A stretch of DNA of 34,654 nt from Prevotellaceae bacterium. GTDB taxonomy: Bacteria; Bacteroidota; Bacteroidia; Bacteroidales; UBA932. The notes beneath the pieces are model-generated. The model ran no database searches. It saw only the letters and a list, made by a program, of their open reading frames with translations, and was not told the DNA's origin. The stretch spans positions 1-34,654 of the forward strand of contig JAISXV010000116.1 of assembly GCA_031270335.1 (NCBI GenBank), read 5' to 3'. A program made the translations under genes and the position numbers. Each line of letters begins with the position of its first letter. Within the stretch, counting starts at the first letter, position 1. Below are positions 17,668 to 26,341 of the stretch, piece by piece.

Positions 17668-19143
17668 TCAGTCAACATCTCTGTTGAGGTACGAATTATT
17701 TTCGTTAAGGATATGAGTTCCTCCGGATTCACCGAGCCAGTGTTTCGTCACCTCTTTGCCGGCGCTTTTTCCGAGGGGTACCTTAGCTTCCTGTCTTTCG
17801 TATGCTGGAATTTGCTCCATCATTGTAATATCCGCTTCTTTCATCGACCATGTACCATCAACTCCTCCGGGCATGCTTATAGACGACGTTGTCCGGTTTA
17901 TCGAAACGGAATCGGAGATTGCCTCGTCCTTGATATCAATTTTTTCGATTGTCTCATTTGGAGTGAGGTCAATCGGACTGTAATATTGGTTATTGACAGG
18001 AGTGTCGGCGACAGGTCGCGAATCGGATGGCTTGCCTGTCAGGATGATAACATGTGGATCTTCGGGACCTTGTGGTTTTCCGGAGCTTTGGAGTGTTACA
18101 GTATCTTTTTTCAACCCGATGGATTTAATATCATCTCCAATATCGGGGAACGAGTTATTCATCGAAAAACCTGTAGCAATAATTGTTACCGAGATTTCGG
18201 CGTCTGAATTTTCGGCGTCGAGCGATATATCTTTCGTCACGCCACGCTTGAAATTGGCGCCTCTACCTGATGAATTGATTATATGCGACATTAACTCTTT
18301 CAATTCGTATGTTTTCAATGGATTTTTCAGACCTGAACTGACGTTTACAAGGATATTTTTTGCGCCGGAGATGTCGTTATTGTTCAGCAACGGAGAGAGG
18401 AGAGCTTGTTCGGCGGCTTTCTGCACACGATTTTCACCGGCAGCGCGTCCAAGTCCCATTAGCGCCATGTCGCTGTCTTTCATTACCATCTTGACGTCGG
18501 CTAAATCGACGTTGATATATCCTTCGACAGTGATGATTTCGGCAATGCTTTTGGCTGCGGTTGCCACAACGTCGTCGGCTTTCGGGAACGCTTCGAAAAC
18601 CGACAGCTCGGGATATATTTCATACAGTTTTTCGTTGTTGATTATCAGTAGCGAATCAACGTTTTTCCTCAGATTCTGCAATCCGTCGATAGCTCTCTTG
18701 TACGGCTCTTCGCCTTCGTCCTTAAAGGGTAAGGTGACAATTGCAACTGTCAGTATCCCCATGCTTTTTGCTTCTTTGGCGATAATTGGCGCCGCTCCTG
18801 TTCCTGTCCCGCCGCCAAGTCCGGTAGCGATAAAGATCATTTCAGTGTTTGATTCCAGGATTTTCTTTATTTCGTCGAGGCTTTCGAGCGCTGCCTGCCG
18901 TCCGATTTCGGGATTGCAACCGGTGCCTAATCCTTTGGTAAGCATTGCCCCGAGTTGTATTTTTACCGGAACAGTACTCTTGTCCAAGACCTGAGCATCA
19001 GTGTTGCATATAATAAAATCAACGCCTTCGATGCCTTTTTCATACATGTTTTTGACAGCATTGTTGCCGCCGCCGCCTACTCCTATCACTTTAATCAAGT
19101 GACTCAATTGTTTGTCCCAGTTTAATGGTATTACTTCATTCAT
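17668..19143 (-). CDS. ftsZ: Cell division protein FtsZ
   Basis: 491 aa; IKVIGVGGGGNNAVKNM, GLGGGTGTGAAPIIAKEAK, C-terminal NNSYLNRDVD. Confidence 0.97.
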   Translation of the reverse strand: MNEVIPLNWDKQLSHLIKVIGVGGGGNNAVKNMYEKGIEGVDFIICNTDAQVLDKSTVPVKIQLGAMLTKGLGTGCNPEIGRQAALESLDEIKKILESNTEMIFIATGLGGGTGTGAAPIIAKEAKSMGILTVAIVTLPFKDEGEEPYKRAIDGLQNLRKNVDSLLIINNEKLYEIYPELSVFEAFPKADDVVATAAKSIAEIITVEGYINVDLADVKMVMKDSDMALMGLGRAAGENRVQKAAEQALLSPLLNNNDISGAKNILVNVSSGLKNPLKTYELKELMSHIINSSGRGANFKRGVTKDISLDAENSDAEISVTIIATGFSMNNSFPDIGDDIKSIGLKKDTVTLQSSGKPQGPEDPHVIILTGKPSDSRPVADTPVNNQYYSPIDLTPNETIEKIDIKDEAISDSVSINRTTSSISMPGGVDGTWSMKEADITMMEQIPAYERQEAKVPLGKSAGKEVTKHWLGESGGTHILNENNSYLNRDVD

Positions 19144-19173
19144 ATCCTTTATATTTTTATATTATTATTTCAA

Positions 19174-20499
19174 TCAATCATTTTTTTCTTCCTGTTGCGG
19201 ATTCATAAACATTACAAAAGCTTTACTCAATTTCTGCACCCATTCCGGCAACCGCTTTGGCGGCAGCGGTGGTGGCGGCGGCGGTTGTAACGGCGGTGGC
19301 GGCGTCTGTTTCGGCGTGAAACTATCCAGATGGTCGAATCCGCACATTATAAGTCCTACTGCAGTTGAATATTTGGGATGTATGACGCTAACGTCGGAAT
19401 CGACAATATTGTTGGGATTGCCAATGACGACTTCGATGTTCATTCGTTTTTGTATTGCCGGTTCCTTTCCGGCAAGATCTTTTAACCGTTGAAGGAGAAA
19501 ATCTCTTAATCCTGACATTTTCGATACTCCGCCGGTTATCACAAGTCCTGCGCCGAGTTTTCCGCACTGCGTTTTGTTGATTATTTCGTACATCACCATG
19601 TCAATAATTTCGTTCAGTCGCGAAGTGATTATTTTCGTTATAATGTCGAGCGGAATATCGCGTGACGGGCGACCGTTGATGCCTTCGACACGGACGCTGC
19701 CTTCGGTGTTTGCCGTGAGTCCGAACTGTATTTTGATTTGTTCGGCTTGATTGAACATCACGCTGCAAATGTTCTTAATGTCTTCGGATATAGAATTTCC
19801 TCCGAAGGGGATTACGGCAGTGTGGATGATTGTATTATCTTTATATACAATTAAATCTGTAGTTCCGCCTCCGATATCAATCATTGCGACGCCCATTTCT
19901 TTTTCGTCGTCGGAGAGTGTTGCCCTTGCCGATGCGATGGGTTCGAGAATCAACTTGTTCATCGACAGGTTCAGTTCTCTCATACAGGTATTTGTGTGTA
20001 TTCTGTTTGCCATGTTTCCTATCACCACGTAATAATGCCCTGTCAGTTTGTTTCCGAGCCGTCCGATGGGGTCGGTGATTCCATTTCTGTTGTCAATGCT
20101 GTAATACTGCGGGATGACATGCAATATTTCGGTGTCGGGACTGAGATGCATTCGTCCGGCATTCACTTCGAGTTCTGCGATTTCTTCTTTGGTAATCATG
20201 GAATCATATTGGTCACGGATTTTTTCCACTCTGTTTTCGATACACGTAATATGTTGTCCGGCAATGCCGACATATATGTTTTCGAGGTTTGTGATTCCGG
20301 CTTCGGCTTTGATTTGCGTCAGAGTGGGAATTACGGCATTGACAACTTTCGAGATATGTTCGACTTGTCCGCGCCGGATTCCGTCGGAGGGGGCTTCGCT
20401 GTATGCGACAATTTTGTAATTCTCGTTTTCGGTTTTTTCGCCAACGAGACTGACCACTTTTGTCGTCCCCAAATCTATTGCAACTACATATTTAGGCAT
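19174..20499 (-). CDS. ftsA: FtsA-like cell division protein, paralog 1 (proximal to ftsZ)
   Basis: 441 aa; VAIDLGTTKVVSLVGE, MIDIGGGTTDLIVY, LVITGGVSKMSG, HPKYSTAVGLIMCG; poly-Pro linker and C-terminal amphipathic helix LPEWVQKLSKAFVMFMNP. Confidence 0.92.
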   Translation of the reverse strand: MPKYVVAIDLGTTKVVSLVGEKTENENYKIVAYSEAPSDGIRRGQVEHISKVVNAVIPTLTQIKAEAGITNLENIYVGIAGQHITCIENRVEKIRDQYDSMITKEEIAELEVNAGRMHLSPDTEILHVIPQYYSIDNRNGITDPIGRLGNKLTGHYYVVIGNMANRIHTNTCMRELNLSMNKLILEPIASARATLSDDEKEMGVAMIDIGGGTTDLIVYKDNTIIHTAVIPFGGNSISEDIKNICSVMFNQAEQIKIQFGLTANTEGSVRVEGINGRPSRDIPLDIITKIITSRLNEIIDMVMYEIINKTQCGKLGAGLVITGGVSKMSGLRDFLLQRLKDLAGKEPAIQKRMNIEVVIGNPNNIVDSDVSVIHPKYSTAVGLIMCGFDHLDSFTPKQTPPPPLQPPPPPPLPPKRLPEWVQKLSKAFVMFMNPQQEEKND

Positions 20500-21812
20500 T
20501 ATACTTTTTCTTTCTTTTCGTACAGGGCGTTTTTGAATATATCCATAAACGATTTTAACGTTGTGGGTATATTTCCGTTATCGTCACTGTCGCTGTTATT
20601 ACTGTTGATATCGTTAGTTGACAACCGGCGTTTGTTGATTTCGGGTGTTAGATTTTTCTCACGGCTGTCGAATCCGCACATTAACAGTCCTACGGCTGTC
20701 GAATATTTCGGATGTATGATTTCTTTCGGCGAGCTTTCGGATATGTATCCGGGTCGTCCGATTCTGACGTCCATACCGGTTTTCAGTTTCACAAATTCCC
20801 GCAGATGCGTCATTTGCGAGCCTCCGCCGGTGAAGACTATTCCTGCGCCAAGTTTATGGTCGTTATCTGCATATTTCCTGATTTCGAAGAGTATCATGTC
20901 CATGATTTCTATCATTCGCGCTTCGATAATACTTGCCAGCGATTTGAAAGATATTTCGCAGGCTTCGCGTCCTTCTCCTCTCGGCACGGCGATGATATGA
21001 TGTTCCGGCGTCATCGACGCAATACATGAACCGTATTGTATTTTGATGTTTTCAGCGTCACGCATAGGGATGTCGCAACACATCTTGATGTCGTGTGTGA
21101 TAGTGTTTCCTCCGAAGGGGATTATTGCGGTGTGCCTGACGACTTTATCGTGATAAATAATCAAGTCGGTGGTTCCTCCGCCCATATCGACCATGACGAC
21201 GCCCATTTCTTTTTCGTCTTCGGAGAGTATGGCTCTTGCCGACGCCATCGGTTCGAGTATCATCTCTTTCAGCGAAAGATTCAACCGCTCGATACACACT
21301 TCGGTATGCCGTGTCGAAATGCCTCTTTCGATTATCACCATGAAATTGCCGGCGAGTTTATATCCCAGACGTCCTGCGGGGTCGGTTATTTCGTTGATAT
21401 CATCGACGCTGTATGTCTGTGGGATGACATGTATAATTTTTTCGCCTGCGTTGACGTGCAGCTTGCGGGCGTTAGATTCGAGCGTTTTGATTTCGTCGTT
21501 TGTAATCATTTCTTCATACTTTGGTCGCAATATTTCCGTCCGGTTTTCGATGTACCGTATGTGCAAGCCGGCAATACCCACATATACTTCGTTGATTTCG
21601 GATATCCCGGCAATAGCCTTGATATTGCCAAGCGTGCCCTGCACCACTCCGACAACAGTCTGTATATTTTCGACTTGACCGTGCCTTATGCCTAACGAGC
21701 GCTCTTCGGAATACGCCAAAATCCTGATACGCCCGCTATTGTTAATCTTTTCGCCTACAATACTCACTATTTTTGTAGTGCCTAAATCTATCGCTGTCAA
21801 ATAGTCTGCCAT
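20499..21812 (-). CDS. ftsA: FtsA-like cell division protein, paralog 2 (distal)
   Basis: 437 aa; TAIDLGTTKIVSIVGE, MVDMGGGTTDLIIY, IVFTGGGSQMTHL, HPKYSTAVGLLMCG; C-terminal helix TTLKSFMDIFKNALYEK; TAATG stop/start overlap with paralog 1. Confidence 0.92.
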   Translation of the reverse strand: MADYLTAIDLGTTKIVSIVGEKINNSGRIRILAYSEERSLGIRHGQVENIQTVVGVVQGTLGNIKAIAGISEINEVYVGIAGLHIRYIENRTEILRPKYEEMITNDEIKTLESNARKLHVNAGEKIIHVIPQTYSVDDINEITDPAGRLGYKLAGNFMVIIERGISTRHTEVCIERLNLSLKEMILEPMASARAILSEDEKEMGVVMVDMGGGTTDLIIYHDKVVRHTAIIPFGGNTITHDIKMCCDIPMRDAENIKIQYGSCIASMTPEHHIIAVPRGEGREACEISFKSLASIIEARMIEIMDMILFEIRKYADNDHKLGAGIVFTGGGSQMTHLREFVKLKTGMDVRIGRPGYISESSPKEIIHPKYSTAVGLLMCGFDSREKNLTPEINKRRLSTNDINSNNSDSDDNGNIPTTLKSFMDIFKNALYEKKEKV

Positions 21813-21835
21813 ATATTTTGTTATTTAATAGTTAA

Positions 21836-22621
21836 TCAATTATCTTTTTTTATCGCTACAATCTGTTTATCAAATCTCAGGTCAAGAATTGCGTATGGAG
21901 CGTCGTTTTCGGCTCTGTAATACGGATTCACTTTCCTGTAGAAGGTCAACAGATTATCTAATTTCTTTTCGTAACCGTGCAATTGCCCGAAACGTATCAG
22001 ATGATTGTCCGAACATACTGCAAATGCAACATTTTTGTTTTCGTCGATGTCAATTTGCTGAATCTGCACGTTCCAGAACTCATCGTTCGAAATATGTCGC
22101 GTAAATGCCAGCAGATTGTGTGCAAAACGGGCGTCGCTCATTGTTTTTCCATCAGCGGGCAACCGGATTTTACCCGTCGCCAGAGGCACGTCGTACGCAT
22201 ATCGTTCCGAAACGGGAAAAGCTATGCCTTCGTCATCTAAATAACACGAACCCGACGAGGTCAACAAACGTACGATCGGCATTCGTTGTTCGATTTCTAC
22301 GTGCAGAATACTGTCGCCTGTCTGATATACAAGCGCATTTTTCACCGGACTTTTTGATTTGACTAATTTCAATATCTTTTTTATCACCTCATCGTTCAAA
22401 CGCTTGCCTTTACCAGCGATTCTACTTTGTTCAATCATTCGTTTGAAATCACCGGATGTTATCAACTTTGCTGTTTCCGCATTCCGTATTTTTACGTCGA
22501 TTCCTTTGCATACAGGGTCGCCCTTTGTGCTGCATACGTATATGGACAGACAAACTACTACCGCTAATATCGAAAGAATCAGAGTAATCCTTTTCCATGC
22601 AATCTTCCTTTTCATTGCCAT
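21836..22621 (-). CDS. ftsQ: Cell division protein FtsQ/DivIB
   Basis: 261 aa; single N-terminal TM, POTRA-like region KGIDVKIRNAETAKLITSGDFKRMIEQ, VEIEQRMPIVRLLTSSGSCYLDDEG; directly upstream of ftsA genes. Confidence 0.88.
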   Translation of the reverse strand: MAMKRKIAWKRITLILSILAVVVCLSIYVCSTKGDPVCKGIDVKIRNAETAKLITSGDFKRMIEQSRIAGKGKRLNDEVIKKILKLVKSKSPVKNALVYQTGDSILHVEIEQRMPIVRLLTSSGSCYLDDEGIAFPVSERYAYDVPLATGKIRLPADGKTMSDARFAHNLLAFTRHISNDEFWNVQIQQIDIDENKNVAFAVCSDNHLIRFGQLHGYEKKLDNLLTFYRKVNPYYRAENDAPYAILDLRFDKQIVAIKKDN

Positions 22622-22642
22622 TCTATCTGTTTACAAACGCCG

Positions 22643-22650
22643 CAAAGATA
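22643..22650 (-). promoter_or_regulatory. Putative -7 element TATCTTTG upstream of ftsQ
   Basis: Plus-strand caaagata about 22 bp upstream of the ftsQ start. Confidence 0.45.
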
Positions 22651-22811
22651 ATCATTATTCGATTCCCTGAATATAATTTTCAATAAATAATATAAAATAT
22701 TTATCCACAACCTTTGTTATCGCACTTGTAGTTAATAGATTCCGGGGTATAAAAATCGAAAAACAATTTTCGAAAATTTTACAATTTTTTAGTAATTTTA
22801 ATCAAAATTCG

Positions 22812-22819
22812 TACCTTTG
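22812..22819 (+). promoter_or_regulatory. Putative -7 element TACCTTTG upstream of the merR gene
   Basis: tacctttg 28 bp upstream of the ATG at 22847. Confidence 0.55.
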
Positions 22820-22846
22820 TCGCATTATTTGAATAAAAAAATAGAA

Positions 22847-23185
22847 ATGCCGTACAAAGAGCCGAAGATAGAAAGACTTCAATATGCTATCAGTGAAGTC
22901 GCAGAGATGTTTGGAGAGAAGATCTCCACGATAAGATACTGGTCGGACAAGTTCGAAGGAATACTCAATCCTGTGCGAAATAACAAAGGAAACAGGATGT
23001 TTACTCCCGACGATCTGGATGCGTTAAAAATCATATATTATCTTGTAAAAGAGCGAGGTATGACTTTAGATGGAGCTAAGAAACGACTTGTCGAAAACAG
23101 AAACGGAGAACGAATGAACGCCGAAATAGTCAATCGTCTTGAAAACATTAAATTAGAATTGTTGGAAATAAAAAATTTGATATAA
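22847..23185 (+). CDS. MerR-family transcriptional regulator
   Basis: YAISEVAEMFGEKISTIRYWSDKFEGILNPVRNNKGNRMFTPDDLDALKIIYYLVKERGMTLDGAKKRL. The TTG start used by the track (22817) overlaps the promoter, so ATG at 22847 is preferred. Confidence 0.88.
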   Translation: MPYKEPKIERLQYAISEVAEMFGEKISTIRYWSDKFEGILNPVRNNKGNRMFTPDDLDALKIIYYLVKERGMTLDGAKKRLVENRNGERMNAEIVNRLENIKLELLEIKNLI

Positions 23186-24280
23186 ATGATTACAGTTAAA
23201 GACATTGTGTCGGAGTTAGAAAAATTGGCTCCATTGAGTTATCAGGAAAGTTACGACAATGCCGGACTGATTGTCGGAAGTTTGGATACGGAAGCAAGTT
23301 CGGCGCTTTTGTGTTTCGACATAACCGAAGACATTATTGATGAGGCAATTGAGAAAAAAGCGAATCTTGTCATATCACATCATCCCGTGATATTCGGAGG
23401 TTTAAAGAAGATAAACGGGAAAAATGCAACGGAACGCATTGTGATTAAGGCAATACGTAACAATATTGCTTTATATGCGGCGCACACGAATCTCGACAGC
23501 GTCCGGGGCGGCATAAACACAACTTTAGCCGGAAAATTAGGACTTTCGGATATAAAAATTCTTTCGCCGCTCAAGAAAAATCTGTTTAAAATCGTAAGCT
23601 TTGTCCCCGAAGCGTATTCCGAAAAAGTCCGCAGGGCATTGTTCGAAGCCGGAGCGGGACACATCGGCAATTACGATTCGTGCAGCTATAATATTAAAGG
23701 TATAGGGACATTTCGGGGCGGCGACAACACAAATCCGTTTGTCGGTGAGAAGGGTTTATTGCACAACGAACCGGAAATCAGAATAGAAACTGTTGCAAAG
23801 AAAGAAAATCTGCACAAGATTATTTCGGCGCTGAAACAAAGTCATCCGTACGAAGAACCTGCTTACGACATTTATCAGCTTGAAAACGAGTATGAAAACG
23901 CAGGTATCGGAGCGGTCGGCGTTTTACCGGAATATACTGATGCTACCGGTTTTTTGGCAAAAATCAAGGAAATCCTTTCCGTTAAAATCATACGGCATAA
24001 CGATTTGTTCAAAAAAGTGAAAACCGTTGCTGTATGCGGCGGTTCAGGTTCGGGATACATCAACGAGGCAATAGCCGCCGGAGCCGATATTTTTGTTACG
24101 GGCGACTGTAAATATCACCAGTTTTTGGACTATCGGAACGAGATTATTTTGGCGGATACAGGGCATTTCGAGAGCGAATATTTTGCGACCGAAATATTTT
24201 ATAACGTAATTAAAAAAAAATTCCCTAATTTTGTGGCGAATTTATCGCATGGAATTTGTAATCCTGTGCAGTATTTTTAG
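23186..24280 (+). CDS. Nif3-like dinuclear metal center protein
   Basis: 364 aa; YQESYDNAGLIVGS, ISHHPVIFGGLKKI, YAAHTNLDS, GDCKYHQFLD, DTGHFESE. Confidence 0.93.
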   Translation: MITVKDIVSELEKLAPLSYQESYDNAGLIVGSLDTEASSALLCFDITEDIIDEAIEKKANLVISHHPVIFGGLKKINGKNATERIVIKAIRNNIALYAAHTNLDSVRGGINTTLAGKLGLSDIKILSPLKKNLFKIVSFVPEAYSEKVRRALFEAGAGHIGNYDSCSYNIKGIGTFRGGDNTNPFVGEKGLLHNEPEIRIETVAKKENLHKIISALKQSHPYEEPAYDIYQLENEYENAGIGAVGVLPEYTDATGFLAKIKEILSVKIIRHNDLFKKVKTVAVCGGSGSGYINEAIAAGADIFVTGDCKYHQFLDYRNEIILADTGHFESEYFATEIFYNVIKKKFPNFVANLSHGICNPVQYF

Positions 24281-24311
24281 TTGTAAATTAGTTAATTATA
24301 AAAATATAAAC

Positions 24312-25142
24312 ATGGCAAAAAAAGCAGAAAAAAAAGTTGTAATAACTCCGGAAAATGATAAAACGGACGGAAAAGCTGGACTTCTACAGCAAATTTTGAA
24401 GACAAAACCTCAGGTTTCGGCTAATGACCCTGTCGAAAAAAAATTACGTCTGTTGTATGAAATTCAATTGATTGATTCCGAAATTGATAACATACGAGTT
24501 CTCAGAGGAGAACTGCCTAACGAAGTCAGAACATTGGAAGATGACATAATTGGATTTGAAACAAGAATCTCAAACATACAGGTTGAAGTGAAAAAAGCGG
24601 AGGGAATTATCTCCCAACGGAAATTAGATATCGAAAATTCTAAAAGCCTGATAAAGAAATACGAAGAACAGCAGAAAAATGTCAGGAACAACAGGGAATT
24701 TGAGTCTCTTTCAAAGGAAGTAGAATTTCAAAGCCTTGAAATAGAATTATCGGAAAAGAAAATCAGGGAAGCCGACAACCTTATCAGCGAAAAGAAACTT
24801 TTGGAAGAAGACGCCAAAAAATCGTTGGAAGAAAGGAAAAAAGACCTTGTCGCTAAAAAACATGAATTAGAAAAAATTGTCGCAAACACTGAAAAAGAAG
24901 AAAAAGTTCTGGAAAATAAATCAACAGAATACAAACAAGTTATAGAACCCCGCTTGTTGAACGCCTACGAACGGTTACGTAAAAATGCACGCAACGGTTT
25001 AGCAGTAGTCGAAGTGAAACGTGACGCCTGCGGTGGTTGTTTCAACAAGATACCGCCTCAACGTCAGGTCGATATAAAAATGGGGAAACGACTGATTCCG
25101 TGCGAATATTGTGGACGTATTTTAGTTAACTGGAGTGAATAA
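24312..25142 (+). CDS. Coiled-coil C4-type zinc-ribbon protein
   Basis: Long coiled coil, C-terminal CGGCFNKIPPQRQVDIKMGKRLIPCEYCGRIL; start ATG at 24312 rather than 24231. Confidence 0.88.
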   Translation: MAKKAEKKVVITPENDKTDGKAGLLQQILKTKPQVSANDPVEKKLRLLYEIQLIDSEIDNIRVLRGELPNEVRTLEDDIIGFETRISNIQVEVKKAEGIISQRKLDIENSKSLIKKYEEQQKNVRNNREFESLSKEVEFQSLEIELSEKKIREADNLISEKKLLEEDAKKSLEERKKDLVAKKHELEKIVANTEKEEKVLENKSTEYKQVIEPRLLNAYERLRKNARNGLAVVEVKRDACGGCFNKIPPQRQVDIKMGKRLIPCEYCGRILVNWSE

Positions 25143-26193
25143 GTTTATTGTAATATTAACAATGTTGTGTGCAGGCGTCGTCTCTTGTTTTGCGCAGGAA
25201 ACAACAAACAGGTCGTCAGTGCTTTTTATTCTTGACATAGCTCCGGAAGCGCGTTCGTCGGGTATGGGCGATGTAGGCGTCGCTACCGCTCCCGATGCGG
25301 TTTCGCAGAGATGGAATGCTGCCAAATATGTTTTTGCAAAACAGTCGCGCGGCGCTTCTCTATCCTACACTCCCTGGCTCAGCAAAATAGCCAAAGGGAT
25401 GAATATGGGGTTCCTTTCGGGATACATGCGTTTCGAAAACAGCGCTATAGGAATTTCAGCGCTATACCTTTCGACTGGAGGAATAGACCTTTACACCAAC
25501 GACGGTACATCTGTCGGAAGCATCATGTCGGGCGAATATGCCATGGACGTTTCTTATTCACGTCTTTTGGGAAAATATTTGTCGGGAGGAATAACCTTGC
25601 GGTATGCCAATGGATTAAAAGTCGAATCTACCGGTTCTGCCAGTGGCGGAGTGCTTCGTCCATCGCCTGCATTTGCCGCAGATGTGGCTTTTTTCTACAC
25701 AAAACCCATGGACGCTTTCGGAACGATAACAAATTTGTCTTTCGGCACTTGCATCTCAAATCTCGGAACAAAAGTGAAACTGTCGGGCGACAAAGAAATG
25801 TTTATGCCAATGAACTGGCGACTTGGCTCTACATGGACAGTTTATTTGGATAAAGACAATACTTTAGCCACATCGTTCGATATCAATAAATCGCTTGTCC
25901 CGTTATATTACGAAAAGAATATCACAATGTTCGAGGCAATAGGCAAATCTTTCGACCAGGCACGAGATTTTGTATGGTCTGCCGGTTTGGAATATTCGTT
26001 CGCACAAGCGGCAATGCTGAGGGCAGGCTATCATAACAGCAAGAATAACAGAGGATACAACTACTTCACTTTAGGAGCGGGATTAGCATATCAATCGTTT
26101 CGGTTCGACGGTTCGTATTTGATTACTACGTCAAATATAAGTTCACCCTTGTCTAATACATTCAGAATCACCATGAGTTATCTCTGGCGATAA
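25135..26193 (+). CDS. porV: Type IX secretion outer-membrane protein PorV (LptO)-like
   Basis: 352 aa from GTG start; LFILDIAPEARSSGMGDVGVATAPDAVSQRWNAAKYVF...LSYTPWLSKI; beta-barrel pattern. Confidence 0.87.
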   Translation: MNKFIVILTMLCAGVVSCFAQETTNRSSVLFILDIAPEARSSGMGDVGVATAPDAVSQRWNAAKYVFAKQSRGASLSYTPWLSKIAKGMNMGFLSGYMRFENSAIGISALYLSTGGIDLYTNDGTSVGSIMSGEYAMDVSYSRLLGKYLSGGITLRYANGLKVESTGSASGGVLRPSPAFAADVAFFYTKPMDAFGTITNLSFGTCISNLGTKVKLSGDKEMFMPMNWRLGSTWTVYLDKDNTLATSFDINKSLVPLYYEKNITMFEAIGKSFDQARDFVWSAGLEYSFAQAAMLRAGYHNSKNNRGYNYFTLGAGLAYQSFRFDGSYLITTSNISSPLSNTFRITMSYLWR

Positions 26194-26200
26194 AGAATAT

Positions 26201-26231
26201 TTTGCAATAACAAAATAGTATTGTACCTTTG
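26201..26231 (+). promoter_or_regulatory. Bacteroidetes-type promoter TTTG-N19-TACCTTTG upstream of tRNA-Arg
   Basis: TTTG 26201-26204, TACCTTTG 26224-26231, exact 19-nt spacer. Confidence 0.75.
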
Positions 26232-26249
26232 CGCCGCCGTTCTGGCAAT

Positions 26250-26323
26250 GGTCTGGTAGCTCAGTTGGATAGAGCAACAGCCTTCTAAGCTGTGGGTCTT
26301 GGGTTCGAATCCCAACCGGATCA
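26250..26323 (+). tRNA. tRNA-Arg(TCT)
   Basis: GGTCTGGTAGCTCAGTTGGATAGAGCAACAGCCTTCTAAGCTGTGGGTCTTGGGTTCGAATCCCAACCGGATCA; cloverleaf with anticodon TCT. Confidence 0.96.
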
Positions 26324-26341
26324 CGAAAGAAAAAAAGAAAG

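Noticed and set aside
17993-18994. 333-aa plus-strand ORF
   Set aside because: Antisense to ftsZ; Ser/Pro-rich composition typical of a shadow ORF on a conserved gene.
19996-21000. 334-aa plus-strand ORF
   Set aside because: Antisense to the two ftsA genes with no recognisable domain.
22817-22846. TTG start for the MerR ORF in the track
   Set aside because: Overlaps the TACCTTTG promoter element; ATG at 22847 fits family N-termini.
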